This document shows positions 8,823 through 17,536 of a stretch of 64,000 bases of DNA, piece by piece. The notes under the pieces are model-generated. The model did no database searches. It saw only the letters and a list, made by a program, of their open reading frames with translations, and was not told the DNA's origin. Positions within the stretch are counted from its first letter, which is position 1. Each line of letters starts with the position of its first letter. This DNA comes from an uncultured Granulosicoccaceae bacterium (lineage in GTDB: Bacteria > Pseudomonadota > Gammaproteobacteria > Granulosicoccales > Granulosicoccaceae). Where the stretch lies: positions 30,134 through 94,133 of the forward strand of contig CALLOA010000006.1 of NCBI GenBank assembly GCA_938005265.1, given 5' to 3'. Both the position numbers and the translations under genes were made by a program.

Positions 8823-10034
8823 ATGACAGTGTCAATCGCAAACGGAACCAGGCAACTTTCTATCCCGGGCCCTTCAGTCCTGCCGGACGCGGTTCTGAAT
8901 GCCATGCATCGGGCTTCACCCAATATTTACGGTGAAGATCTGGTTGGCCTGGCCAACAGTGTTTACCCTGATTTATGCAAGGTGGCCGGCACGTCCGGTG
9001 ATGCTGTTATTTATATTGGCAACGGCCATGCAGCCTGGGAAGCCAGCCTGTGTAATACCCTGAGTCGCGGTGATAAAGTGCTGGCCTTGGTAACAGGACG
9101 TTTTACGCTTGGCTGGATTGATATAGCCGAACCGCTGGGAATTGAATTTGAAATCATGGATTTCGGCGGCGCCGCATCTGTTGATACCGCAAAAGTCGCG
9201 GAAGCATTGGAGCGGGATAAGACGCATCAGATAAAAGCCGTGATTACCGTCCATGCTGATACCGCTTCATCGGTACTGAATGACATACCCGGTTTGCGCA
9301 ATGCCATGGATGCTGTGGGCCACCCGGCACTACTAATGGTTGATTGTATTGCATCACTTGCCTGTGATCGTTTTCTGATGGATGACTGGGGCGTTGATGT
9401 TCTTGTCGCAGCGTGCCAGAAAGGGCTTATGACGCCTGCTGGTTTGTGCTTCAATTTTATTGGCAAAAAAGCCTGGGACGCACACGCTAAAGCTGACCTG
9501 AAAACAGGATACTGGGATTGGGACAGACGGGTTAACGGCAAGGTGTTCTACCAAAAGTTTTGTGGTACGCCTCCTTCGCATCACCTGTTTGGCTTACGTG
9601 CAGCGCTTGATATGCTGCTTGAAGAAGGCATGGAGAATGTCTGGCAACGTCACCAGCGACTTGCTGCTGGCGTTTGGGCCGCGGTTGATTGCTGGGGCGG
9701 TGGGCGTGAAGACGGTATTCGTTGCAACATCGCTGACCCGTCCCGACGCACGACGGCGGTGACCACAGTGCAAACGGGTAATCTCAATGCGACTGCACTG
9801 CGTGAGTGGTGTGATAGTCAGGCCGGTGTCACGCTAGGCATCGGTCTGTCGCTGGATGCGGTATTTGGTGGCAACCCCGATAATCTGTTTCGTATTGGTC
9901 ATATGGGGCACCTTAATGCGCATATGTTGCTCGGCACTCTGGCGACAATTGATACCGGCTTGAAAGCACTTGGCTATGAGCATGGTGATGCGGCACTCGA
10001 TGCAGCTGCAACTGCTATTGCGAATGCCCGGTGA
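8823..10034 (+). CDS. Class V aminotransferase (PLP-dependent, alanine/serine-glyoxylate type)
   Basis: 403 residues of the class V aminotransferase family. Visible landmarks: the N-terminal PGPSVLPDAVLNAM block that opens glyoxylate-type members, the PLP Asp in LLMVDCIAS (about residue 174), and the Schiff-base lysine in ACQKGLMTPAGL (Lys200). It closes with RIGHMGHLN, a substrate-carboxylate binding region typical of alanine- or serine-glyoxylate aminotransferases. It probably moves an amino group between a small amino acid and glyoxylate or a related oxo-acid. The exact substrate pair cannot be set from sequence. The gene stands alone, convergent with a TPP enzyme, which might act on the same oxo-acids (inference). 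Confidence 0.88.
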   Translation: MTVSIANGTRQLSIPGPSVLPDAVLNAMHRASPNIYGEDLVGLANSVYPDLCKVAGTSGDAVIYIGNGHAAWEASLCNTLSRGDKVLALVTGRFTLGWIDIAEPLGIEFEIMDFGGAASVDTAKVAEALERDKTHQIKAVITVHADTASSVLNDIPGLRNAMDAVGHPALLMVDCIASLACDRFLMDDWGVDVLVAACQKGLMTPAGLCFNFIGKKAWDAHAKADLKTGYWDWDRRVNGKVFYQKFCGTPPSHHLFGLRAALDMLLEEGMENVWQRHQRLAAGVWAAVDCWGGGREDGIRCNIADPSRRTTAVTTVQTGNLNATALREWCDSQAGVTLGIGLSLDAVFGGNPDNLFRIGHMGHLNAHMLLGTLATIDTGLKALGYEHGDAALDAAATAIANAR

Positions 10035-10130
10035 TACACAATAGAAACCCGGTTGTAAAGCTCGGGTCCAGTAACGCCTGGTAATTTCCTGTGTTTGAGT
10101 GGCCAGTCGGGGAGTGCAGATCGAGCCTTG

Positions 10131-11765
10131 TCAGCTCATCACCAATTCCAGTAGTCTGGGGCCTGTTTGCTGTAGTGCGGCTGCAAATTGTTGCTCAAAC
10201 TGTTGGTTATCGGTGACGCGTTGTGCTGTAACGCCCATACCTTCGGCAATGGCCACCCAGTCGATTTCCGGGTTATTCAATTCCATCAGTTCACCTGCGG
10301 TCTTGCCTGCGACTGCTCCAACGTTTTGCAATTCATATTTCAATATGGCGTAAGCACGATTCGACAGTATCAAGGTGGTAATGTCGAGATTCTCTCGCGC
10401 CTGTGTCCATAAGGCTTGTAACGAATACATGCCGCTGCCGTCTGCCTGCAGGGTCACTACTTTACGATCACGACAGGCAATCGCAGCTCCTGTTGCCAAT
10501 GGGAACCCTGCACCTATAGAACCACCGCAGATTTGCAAGCAATCGTGCGGAGCCGAGCCGCGCAGCATCTGCGGATAGGCAGCACCTGAGGAGATAGACT
10601 CGTCCACCACAATGGCATGGTCGGGTAGAAGTCGCGACACTATCCTGCCAATACTGTCAGCGTTTAGCGTGTTGTCAGCAGGGGCATCTGCAACCAAAGC
10701 CGGTTCGTACTCCGGCTCAAAGTGATTGGCATCCAGCGCATCTACCAATGCTTCCAGAGCGGCGACTCCATCTTCCTCCTCTCTGGCCAGAACTTCTATA
10801 TTGGCATTGGTCGGGCTAAGTGTGCTGGGTTTATCGGGGTAGGCAAAAAACGCCACCGGTGCTTTGGCGCAGACTGGAATTATGTGCCGGTAGCCGCTGA
10901 GGCGTTGCAGTGCACGATCCACAGCGTAAGGTACCGGTTCAATGAATACACGCCCGGCACCGCGTTCCACCCTGGCGTTAGAAGTTTGTGCCAGAAAATC
11001 TGCACAGCTGGCTTGTTTGATACGGCTAACGGCATCCAAGCCACGCTTGCGCAGGCATGTGCCAGTGAGTATCAAGGCAGCAGGTTCGCCACGTTGCAGT
11101 AGCTTGGCTATTGCATCGATTCGAGACGGGCTTGGTGGCGGACCTGCCTGTCTGCGGGCAACCTGTGTCGGGGCTGCGGACGTTGCGGATGGTTCAGTGG
11201 GTGTCCAGGCTGTGTCTGCTGGCAAAATCAGACTGGCGACCTGTCCCGGGTGTTTGGTGGCAGCTTCGAGACCCTGTGCCGCATCGGCTGCAATGTCGTT
11301 GGCATCACGGCTGGTCTTGATCCACGATGAGACCGGCCGTGCGATAGTTTCGATATCGGCTGTCAGGGGTGCATCGTACTCGACATGGTAGGTGGCATGG
11401 TCACCGATAATGTTAAGCACAGGTGTCAGGGCCTTTTTTGCGTTATGCAAATTAGACAGTCCGTTGGCTAGGCCGGGACCTGTGTGCAACAAGGTCACCC
11501 CCGGTTTATCGGTCATGCGTGCATAGCCGTCGGCAGCACCTGTAACCACGGTTTCTGCAAGACATAATACCGAACGCAGTGATGTGCTTTGGTCCAGCGC
11601 GGCGACGAAATGCATTTCCGAGGTCCCCGGATTGGCGAAACACACTTCGACACCTGAACTTTCCAGTGCTGCTACCAGTGTTTGCGCACCGTTCAGCTTG
11701 TTACTTCTGCTAGCATCAGCTGAATCGGTCAATTCGGCGCGGTCATTGTCGTTTTTGTTGTTCAT
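10131..11765 (-). CDS. TPP-dependent enzyme, acetolactate synthase large-subunit-like
   Basis: 544 residues from ATG 11765. The open frame continues to 12023, but that extension is antisense to the next gene and its sequence is not protein-like, so the shorter start is preferred. Three-domain thiamine-diphosphate enzyme: the N-terminal Pyr domain has the activating Glu in LAETVVTGAADGYARM (about Glu71). The middle domain is degenerate Rossmann-like. The C-terminal PP domain has GGSIGAGFPLATGAAI and the cofactor motif ADGSGMYSLQALWTQARE, ending near LILSN. The fold matches acetolactate synthase, benzoylformate decarboxylase and related decarboxylases. No regulatory small subunit is adjacent, so a catabolic decarboxylase or carboligase is more likely than the IlvB biosynthetic enzyme. 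Confidence 0.85.
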   Translation of the reverse strand: MNNKNDNDRAELTDSADASRSNKLNGAQTLVAALESSGVEVCFANPGTSEMHFVAALDQSTSLRSVLCLAETVVTGAADGYARMTDKPGVTLLHTGPGLANGLSNLHNAKKALTPVLNIIGDHATYHVEYDAPLTADIETIARPVSSWIKTSRDANDIAADAAQGLEAATKHPGQVASLILPADTAWTPTEPSATSAAPTQVARRQAGPPPSPSRIDAIAKLLQRGEPAALILTGTCLRKRGLDAVSRIKQASCADFLAQTSNARVERGAGRVFIEPVPYAVDRALQRLSGYRHIIPVCAKAPVAFFAYPDKPSTLSPTNANIEVLAREEEDGVAALEALVDALDANHFEPEYEPALVADAPADNTLNADSIGRIVSRLLPDHAIVVDESISSGAAYPQMLRGSAPHDCLQICGGSIGAGFPLATGAAIACRDRKVVTLQADGSGMYSLQALWTQARENLDITTLILSNRAYAILKYELQNVGAVAGKTAGELMELNNPEIDWVAIAEGMGVTAQRVTDNQQFEQQFAAALQQTGPRLLELVMS

Positions 11766-11845
11766 GTTGAAATTAGACCACACGTAATGCAGCTTCTCCA
11801 TTCTACAATTCGAAATTACCTTGCAATGGCAATTACTTTTATCTG

Positions 11846-12646
11846 ATGGCACTGCTCTGGCAAAAACAGTCTGACGGTTGTCATTATGAGGTTCGCAGTG
11901 CCGGCCAATCGGTGCGTCTCTACAGCAATGGTGTTTTTCACAGCCAGTGGAACCCGGATCGCGTGTTTGGTGACGCAGTTTGGGACTTGTTGGGTCTGGC
12001 AGCATTTCCGGTGGCAGCAGCACTTCAGGGGAAACGTCCCATGCGGGTACTGGTGTTGGGTGTGGGCGGAGGTGCTGTCATCAGACAGTTGCTGGCACTG
12101 TTTGATGTGGGTCATGTACAGGGTGTCGATCTTGACCCTACACATCTTGCGATTGCACGGCGCTGGTTTGGGCTCAATCGATATCGCAAGGTTAAATTGA
12201 CTGCTGCAGATGCTGTTGAATGGGTGGCAAATTACAAAGGCCCGAAGTTTGATCTTGTGATTGACGATCTGTTTGGCCACAGCGAAGAAGAATTAGGGCG
12301 TAGCGTTGCATTTGATGGTTTATGGGCAGTCAGGTTAAGTAAATTGATGGCTGAGGGGGGAGCGCTGGTGATTAACAACGCGAACAGAGCTGAATTCAAT
12401 GCCGCAAGGTCTGTTGCTGCCAATTATTCCCTGGGAGTCGAGCTGACGCATCCGCGTTATGAGAATCTCATTCTTGCTCTATTCGGTGAGGCCAAAAGTG
12501 TAAAAACAGCGCATATTGACAGGCGTCGCTGGCGACAAAGCTGGTCGGGTAGCATGTTGCAACTGCTTGAATCGGCTGGTCTGCCGGCAGCGCAATGCAG
12601 GTTGGGCCTGGGCTATATGGAGCGAGCAAAGCGCGTCAGACTTTGA
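11846..12646 (+). CDS. Spermidine synthase-like SAM-binding protein
   Basis: 266 residues with a Rossmann methyltransferase core of the polyamine aminopropyltransferase superfamily. The glycine loop is VLVLGVGGGAVIRQLLALF (about 66-84), the acidic cofactor-binding residue is in VQGVDLDPTHLAIARRWF, and a catalytic-region acid is in LVIDDLFGHSEEE. The N-terminal part (VRLYSNGVFHSQWNP) is the beta domain seen in spermidine-synthase-like proteins. Full spermidine synthases carry a D-x-x-D substrate motif that I do not clearly see, so the activity may be methylation or unknown. It is divergent from the TPP enzyme, with 80 bp between the starts. Confidence 0.75.
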   Translation: MALLWQKQSDGCHYEVRSAGQSVRLYSNGVFHSQWNPDRVFGDAVWDLLGLAAFPVAAALQGKRPMRVLVLGVGGGAVIRQLLALFDVGHVQGVDLDPTHLAIARRWFGLNRYRKVKLTAADAVEWVANYKGPKFDLVIDDLFGHSEEELGRSVAFDGLWAVRLSKLMAEGGALVINNANRAEFNAARSVAANYSLGVELTHPRYENLILALFGEAKSVKTAHIDRRRWRQSWSGSMLQLLESAGLPAAQCRLGLGYMERAKRVRL

Positions 12647-12816
12647 CGCTGTGCCGGCACTGGCCAACGGGCAGTATCTTGGTGCCGATATCGGCAAAAC
12701 GGGTTATGCGAGCTGCGAATTATCCCGGTTTGCCTGTTGCGTCACTGCAAGTTACTACTTCACGCGCAATTTGGTGCTGAAAGTGCTAATCTCATAGTTC
12801 CACTAGCAACCAACTC

Positions 12817-12971
12817 AGGAGGTGATCGAATGTCGAGTGTTTTGAATCTGGGCAGGTCAGCCCTGGGTGTTACTTCGATTTCTCTTCGCTAATCCGGACT
12901 GAATTCGAGACACCCGATGTTGGCTGACCTATCAGCCAAGACACGGGGGCTACAATCTGTAGCCCCTTTTT
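12817..12971 (+). ncRNA. Candidate structured RNA or leader with strong SD, mini-ORF and terminator
   Basis: The 447-bp gap 12647-13093 holds no convincing gene, but 12817-12971 is highly structured. AGGAGGTGATC (12819-12829) is an 11-nt perfect match to the 16S anti-SD. It sits 7 nt (from GGAGG) before ATG 12831, which opens a four-codon ORF (MSSV, stop 12843-12845). Possible helices: (a) 12834-12847 with 12903-12917, about 13 bp with one mismatch and one bulge; (b) 12854-12862 with 12922-12930, nine perfect pairs; (c) 12920-12927 with 12932-12939, eight perfect pairs around CCTA; (d) 12865-12870 with 12910-12915. Helices a and b cross (pseudoknot topology); b and c are exclusive. A terminator follows. 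This could be an attenuating leader for the AhpD-like gene or a free small RNA. I recognise no known family. Bases 12647-12816 and 12972-13093 show nothing clear apart from a weak hairpin (AGCAGCCT/AGGCTGT) near 13030-13051. Confidence 0.5.
12946..12971 (+). terminator. Rho-independent terminator of the candidate RNA
   Basis: Perfect eight-base-pair stem GGGGCTAC (12946-12953) with GTAGCCCC (12959-12966), five-base loop AATCT, then five Ts (12967-12971). There is no protein gene of usable length between this and the preceding 12646 stop, so it either ends a small RNA or acts as an attenuator 122 bp before the next gene. Confidence 0.85.
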
Positions 12972-13093
12972 GGTGGTGCTCCTTTTTTTGATCTTCATCT
13001 TTCATCGAACTTATTCCAGGTGGTCGTTTTAGCAGCCTTCCGGTAGGCTGTACTTGTCTTTGATCCCGTATCCTCAAATAATCAGTTAGCAAA

Positions 13094-13633
13094 ATGGCCA
13101 GACTTCACGAAGCTCGCGATGATGAAATGGGTGCTGAGTTGTGCGAACAACTGCAGTCAGTAGTGCCCGGCAACAAACTACCAGCGGTTTACCGGCAAAT
13201 GGGCAACAGTGCTGAAGCGTTGTCGGCTTATCTGGCTATGGAAGCAGCAATCAAGGCTGGATCATTGGAGTCGAGAGAAGTGGAAGCCGTGAAACTGGCC
13301 GTCAGTGAATTAAACCGCTGTGATTACTGCCTGTCTGTGCACACAGTAAAATCAAAAACGGCCGGGCTTGACGCCGATGCGCAAATTCGAATTCGTAAGG
13401 GTGATGCTACAGGAGAGCCACGGCTTGATGCTATTGTCAGTGTAGCCCGGACTTTTTTTGAAAAACCGGGAACATTACCTGATGAAATCATGGCAACGGT
13501 CCGTGAAGCTGGAATAACGGATAGAAACCTTCTTGATATTGTTCTCGTAACCAGCACGATTTTTCTGACAAACACATTCAATCATATCAATGACACCGAG
13601 CTGTCATTCGCACCTGCACCCGCTTTGGTCTAG
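13094..13633 (+). CDS. Carboxymuconolactone decarboxylase / AhpD-like peroxidase family protein
   Basis: 179 residues. The AhpD-fold signature ELNRCDYCLSVHTVKSK gives a redox CxxC pair (Cys76, Cys79) and the downstream His83 used in proton relay by alkylhydroperoxidase-like proteins. The segment before it (LESREVEAVKLAVSEL) and the helical C-terminus match peroxidase-related carboxymuconolactone decarboxylase family members of about 180 residues. It probably reduces organic peroxides or acts as a thiol reductase partner in the cytoplasm; a true decarboxylase role is unlikely with an intact CxxC. It lies downstream of the structured RNA and terminator, which may control it (inference). Confidence 0.85.
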   Translation: MARLHEARDDEMGAELCEQLQSVVPGNKLPAVYRQMGNSAEALSAYLAMEAAIKAGSLESREVEAVKLAVSELNRCDYCLSVHTVKSKTAGLDADAQIRIRKGDATGEPRLDAIVSVARTFFEKPGTLPDEIMATVREAGITDRNLLDIVLVTSTIFLTNTFNHINDTELSFAPAPALV

Positions 13634-13724
13634 CCAGGATGTTTAGATTTTTAACCAAGCTGCAATAGTGTTGCCGGGAATGAGTTTGGTATTCTGCACG
13701 GCCATCCCGGTTGTGGTTTTCATC

Positions 13725-14300
13725 ATGCTGATCCAAATTTTCAAACATACATGTACACGCGCCAGCGGCAATCCAGGTAGATCGTTTTCCCTGCTACCGC
13801 TTGCCCTGCTTGCAGCCTGTGGTCAGGGCGGCAATCCGCAAATCACCATGTGCCACAGTGTGGTCGAAAAGGCGCTCGGCAAAGTTGAATGGGGGGAAAC
13901 TTCCGTCAGTGAAACCAATATCGCGAAAGTGGTTTCAGCTGATTACAAAATTGATGATGAAAGCGGCACTATTGATTGCACCTATGGCTGGCAGCGCCTC
14001 AACAGCGATAGCGGTAAGTGGGCAACCGCGCCTACGTCAGTCAGTATCAATGGTGAGAAAATGAGCCTCAAGGAACTGGCCAGTGCCAGTTTGAGTGCTA
14101 CCGGTGATGCAGTTAAGGATGCTGCAAAAGAAACTGCCAAGGAAACGCGTCGCGTTGCTGAGGACGCTGCTGAACGGGCTACAGAACTTGCGGAGCAGGC
14201 GGGTGATAAACTCGCGCCTGCTGCTGAACGCGCCAGTGAAGTGGCCGGTGAAGCCGCAAAAGAAGCGGTGAAAAAGTTGCAGAATGTCATCAACAAATAG
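13725..14300 (+). CDS. Predicted lipoprotein with C-terminal Ala/Glu/Lys amphipathic helix repeats
   Basis: 191 residues from ATG 13725; in-frame GTG 13668 and ATG 13680 would add an extra hydrophobic stretch before the leader. The leader ends in a lipobox (LALLAAC, Cys32) followed by Gly-Gln-Gly-Gly. A small Cys-containing globular domain follows (about 40-115: ITMCHSVVEKALGKVEWGE, IDCTYGWQR). The last roughly 70 residues are a charged, alanine-rich helix with heptad- or 11-mer-like repetition (KDAAKETAKETRRVAEDAAE onward), similar in texture to LEA or apolipoprotein helices. It is likely anchored in the envelope with the helix contacting membrane or peptidoglycan. Function unknown. Confidence 0.65.
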   Translation: MLIQIFKHTCTRASGNPGRSFSLLPLALLAACGQGGNPQITMCHSVVEKALGKVEWGETSVSETNIAKVVSADYKIDDESGTIDCTYGWQRLNSDSGKWATAPTSVSINGEKMSLKELASASLSATGDAVKDAAKETAKETRRVAEDAAERATELAEQAGDKLAPAAERASEVAGEAAKEAVKKLQNVINK

Positions 14301-14329
14301 AAATTATTCTGGCCAATTTACCATTGCGA

Positions 14330-15220
14330 CTAAGCCTTGGCTGTTTTGACGGGGCGAAAAACGATAAAAGCACCTATTAAAGCCAGAGCCGCGCCAGTAG
14401 CGGCAAGTAGTGACCACTCATACCCTTCAAGTGCCGTAGAAATTCCGAGTGCTACTACCGGGAATAAAACCGTCGCATAGCTTGCTTTCGCCGCGCCATT
14501 AGTTTTAACCAGCGAAAGGTAGCAAATAAAGGCGATGACCGATGCGCCGATGGCCAGATAGGCAAGTGCCGCAAGATAGACAGTTTCGGCTGGCAGCGCC
14601 AGGGAATTCCCGGTAAACAAGCCGATAGCCAGGCAGGTGACAGCACTCAGCAACATCGCGCAACTGATCATGCTGGGCATGTGTAAATCCTTTGGCAGTG
14701 ATTGGGTAATCAGATTGCCGATGGAGAAAAACCAGGTGCCCAGAATTGAAAGCGCAAGGCCAAGCAGAGGTATCGCGCCCTGACTGGATTGGTTCTGGTT
14801 CGGATCCCCGATGACCGCTGGGCCAAACAGCAGTAACAACCCCGTTATACCGAACATTGCGCCAACCATGGTTTTGGCATCCGGCTTTTTGCGCCGCCAC
14901 ACCCATTCATTGATTGCAACAACAAATACTGCCATTGCGAAGATCACAGATATCAATCCGCTGGGCAGGTGGGGTGCGGCGTAGTAGAAACTGACAAAGT
15001 TAGCGCCAAACAGGAATACCCCCAGGCCGGCAATCTTTGGCCAACAGCTACGGGCTGGAAATTCAAATTTGCTCCGTAGTGTCAACCAAAGCAGTAGTGC
15101 GATGCCTGCGATAAGAAACCGCCAGCCCACAGACACCACGGGAGCAACTTCGCCCACCTGCAGCCTTATTGCATACCATGAGAGTCCCCAGGCGATAACA
15201 ACTACAAATAAGCGTTTCAT
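14330..15220 (-). CDS. EamA/DMT-family transporter
   Basis: 296 residues with about ten hydrophobic segments arranged as two EamA repeats of five helices each. The N-terminal block FVVVIAWGLSWYAIRLQVGEVAP is the typical start of drug/metabolite transporter superfamily exporters, with the second repeat beginning near LALSILGTWFFSIGNLI. Inner-membrane exporter; relatives move amino acids, purines or other small metabolites out of the cell. Substrate not predictable. Transcribed alone, convergent with the lipoprotein gene. Confidence 0.9.
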   Translation of the reverse strand: MKRLFVVVIAWGLSWYAIRLQVGEVAPVVSVGWRFLIAGIALLLWLTLRSKFEFPARSCWPKIAGLGVFLFGANFVSFYYAAPHLPSGLISVIFAMAVFVVAINEWVWRRKKPDAKTMVGAMFGITGLLLLFGPAVIGDPNQNQSSQGAIPLLGLALSILGTWFFSIGNLITQSLPKDLHMPSMISCAMLLSAVTCLAIGLFTGNSLALPAETVYLAALAYLAIGASVIAFICYLSLVKTNGAAKASYATVLFPVVALGISTALEGYEWSLLAATGAALALIGAFIVFRPVKTAKA

Positions 15221-15351
15221 GGGGCGAGAGTGTGCCCCTAATCCTGGCGGTTGTTAAGCGATGTTTTTGGTTCAGTCTTCGATTTTGCTGATTTGGCTAA
15301 CTGATAGCCAATTATCGCGATGCCGTCGTCTGGAATGTTGCCTGAATAAAA

Positions 15352-17532
15352 TTACTGTGACGCAACGCGGTCTGATTGATCAGTATTGGGAAGCGCTGCC
15401 GTACGGGTTGACAGGCCCATACTGCTGTAGACATTCAACAAGTGCTGGTGAAATTTTTCCTTGTTCATAAAGCCTACGACGCGCGCATTTCTGAGTTCTT
15501 CACCATTGGGTGCAAAAAACAGAATGGCGGGAGGGCCGAAAAGGCCAAATTCCTTAAGAAGATTCTTGTCTAGCTTATCGTTCTTGGTCACATCAGCTTG
15601 CACAAGGACCGCTTTGTTCATTTGCTCGCTAACAGCCGGATCCGTGAAAGTGAAGGCTTCCATCTCTTTACAGGATACACACCAGTCGGCGTAAAAATCG
15701 AGGATCAGTGGCTTGCCATTACTGCCAGCAGTTTTTACAAACTCGTTAAGATTATCCAGCCCTTTGACTTCCATAAATTCAGCTTCGCCACCTGCATGGG
15801 TCGAGCTGGCAAGCTGTGCATTGCCAGCTGCACCTGCGCTAACGCTAGTGACTCCTTTTAAAGGCGTCATCAAGCTGTGTCCACCGGCCAGCGCACCGAC
15901 CAGCAAGCTCGCACCATAGACGAGAGCGATAACACCTGCACCCTTTGAGAGTCGACGCCAGCCTTCAGCGCTTTCTTGCAATGAATCCAGGGCTCCCATG
16001 TAGATACCGGTAACAATAACCAGAGCTGCTGCCAGCAACATGGTGACGCCTGGAGCAACGAAGCGCGACAACATCCAGATGGCAAGACCCAGAAGCATGA
16101 CACCGAATGCCGCTTTGACGCGATCCATCCAGACCCCGGCTTTGGGCAGCCACTTACCACAGGAAGCACCGACCAGAATCAACGGTATGCCCATGCCGAT
16201 ACCTAATGCAAACAGCGCTGTTCCGCCAACCAGAGCATTACCGGTATCAGCAATAAAAATAAGTGCGCCTACCAGCGGAGCTGTGACACAGGGCCCGACG
16301 ATAAGTGCTGATAGAAAACCCATTACAGCCACACCTGCGACACTGCCTCCATTCTGATTGTTGCTGAGGCTGTTGAGGCGGTTTTGCAATGCGACCGGCA
16401 TTTGCAGTTCATAGAAGCCAAACATTGAAAGCGAAAGAATCGCGAGAATGACTGCGAATGCGGTTAGTACATACGGGTTCTGTAAAAAGCCAGTGCCCGC
16501 TCCAGTTTTTGCCACCAGTACACCAGCAACTGCGTAGGTCAGTGCCATCACCAGGACATAGATGACAGACAGCAGGGTCGCACGAGCTGTGGTGACTTTT
16601 TCTCCCTGGCCGACTATCAGGCCCGACAGAATCGGAACCATCGGCAGTACGCAAGGTGTGAATGCCAGCAAGACGCCCAGACCGACGAATAGCGCAATAA
16701 TTACTGGCAGACTGCTGCTGCCAAGCTTGCTTGCTATTTGGTCCTGTTCTGAAAGACCCAGATTCACAGTGCTCGCGGAAGCGGTGTCAGCCGAACTTGT
16801 ACCAACAACACCGGCTTCAGCAGTGACGGTGTTGTAGTTGGTGCTGACATTGCCGGTCACATTGCTGGCCGCGGTAGCATTGTTGATGTCAGCGGACGGT
16901 GTCGTTGAGAGTATCGATGAGACAGGGTCGCCCGATCCGCCGCTGCCTCCGGACGAGCCTGCATCCGCAATGGCGGCCATGACGTCATTGCTAGTGGCAT
17001 CAGCGAGGGTGAAGTTGACGGTTTTAGTTTGTGGCGGGTAACAGATGCCAATGTCAGCGCAGCCCTGATAACCCACGCTTAGCTCGACATCACGTGCGGT
17101 ACCTTGATGTTCGAACATTAATTCGGCAGTAACTATCTTGCGGTTAACTTCAACATCACCGAAAAAATCATCGTGTTTGAGTTTGCCGGGTGTAAGGCCG
17201 CTTACGTTTACTTGTACGTCAGGGTCATTCGGCAGCAGAAAGCCTGTCTTGTCGCGATACAGATAATGCCCTTCCGAGATCAGGATGGTTGCTGTTGCAC
17301 GGTTATCGCCGGCTGGCACAACTTCAAGTACAAAAGCCACATCCGGGTCGAGAACTTCCGACGCTTCGCCCATCAGGCCAGACAGACTTGATTGCGCACT
17401 GGCAGCGAAAGTCCAAACGAAAAGACTTAACGTAGTAAATGCACGCGTGACAAGTGCACGCGTAATAAGCGCGTGCCGAGTCGAAGCGGGTAAACCCTTG
17501 GTATGTCGATTTATCATTAACCGATCTATCAT
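15352..17532 (-). CDS. dsbD: Thiol:disulfide interchange protein DsbD
   Basis: About 726 residues from ATG 17532 (alternatives GTG 17538 and ATG 17517). DsbD carries electrons from cytoplasmic thioredoxin across the inner membrane to periplasmic DsbC, DsbG and CcmG partners. Domains in order: signal peptide ending near FAASA; N-terminal alpha domain with the redox pair in YQGCADIGICYPP; a Ser/Thr-rich linker; a membrane beta domain of eight helices with Cys in TPCVLPMVPI and GPCVTAPL; and a C-terminal thioredoxin-like gamma domain with DWCVSCKEME. All three Cys pairs are present, so it should be active. The N-terminus contains a 15-bp tandem duplication that copies the start codon. Confidence 0.95.
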   Translation of the reverse strand: MIDRLMINRHTKGLPASTRHALITRALVTRAFTTLSLFVWTFAASAQSSLSGLMGEASEVLDPDVAFVLEVVPAGDNRATATILISEGHYLYRDKTGFLLPNDPDVQVNVSGLTPGKLKHDDFFGDVEVNRKIVTAELMFEHQGTARDVELSVGYQGCADIGICYPPQTKTVNFTLADATSNDVMAAIADAGSSGGSGGSGDPVSSILSTTPSADINNATAASNVTGNVSTNYNTVTAEAGVVGTSSADTASASTVNLGLSEQDQIASKLGSSSLPVIIALFVGLGVLLAFTPCVLPMVPILSGLIVGQGEKVTTARATLLSVIYVLVMALTYAVAGVLVAKTGAGTGFLQNPYVLTAFAVILAILSLSMFGFYELQMPVALQNRLNSLSNNQNGGSVAGVAVMGFLSALIVGPCVTAPLVGALIFIADTGNALVGGTALFALGIGMGIPLILVGASCGKWLPKAGVWMDRVKAAFGVMLLGLAIWMLSRFVAPGVTMLLAAALVIVTGIYMGALDSLQESAEGWRRLSKGAGVIALVYGASLLVGALAGGHSLMTPLKGVTSVSAGAAGNAQLASSTHAGGEAEFMEVKGLDNLNEFVKTAGSNGKPLILDFYADWCVSCKEMEAFTFTDPAVSEQMNKAVLVQADVTKNDKLDKNLLKEFGLFGPPAILFFAPNGEELRNARVVGFMNKEKFHQHLLNVYSSMGLSTRTAALPNTDQSDRVASQ

Positions 17533-17536
17533 TAAC
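17507..17536. repeat. 15-bp tandem duplication over the dsbD start
   Basis: Two 15-bp copies (17507-17521 and 17522-17536) differing at one base. On the coding strand each copy carries an ATG, giving LMIDR then LMINR, so the duplication has doubled the possible start codon of dsbD. Confidence 0.85.

Noticed and set aside
11766..12023. N-terminal extension of the TPP enzyme frame
   Set aside because: It is antisense to the spermidine-synthase-like gene, its translation is not protein-like, and the family core begins after ATG 11765.
12831..12926. Possible +1 frameshift at GUU-UGA in the mini-ORF giving a roughly 31-residue peptide
   Set aside because: The layout recalls the prfB shift site, but spacing from the SD is too long and the product has no recognisable features; treated as a 4-codon ORF only.
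12854..12971. SRP 4.5S or 6S RNA identity for the structured intergenic RNA
   Set aside because: The 4.5S core motif (GGAAG...AGCAG) is absent and no zapA-type neighbour or 6S-like bulge sequence is seen.
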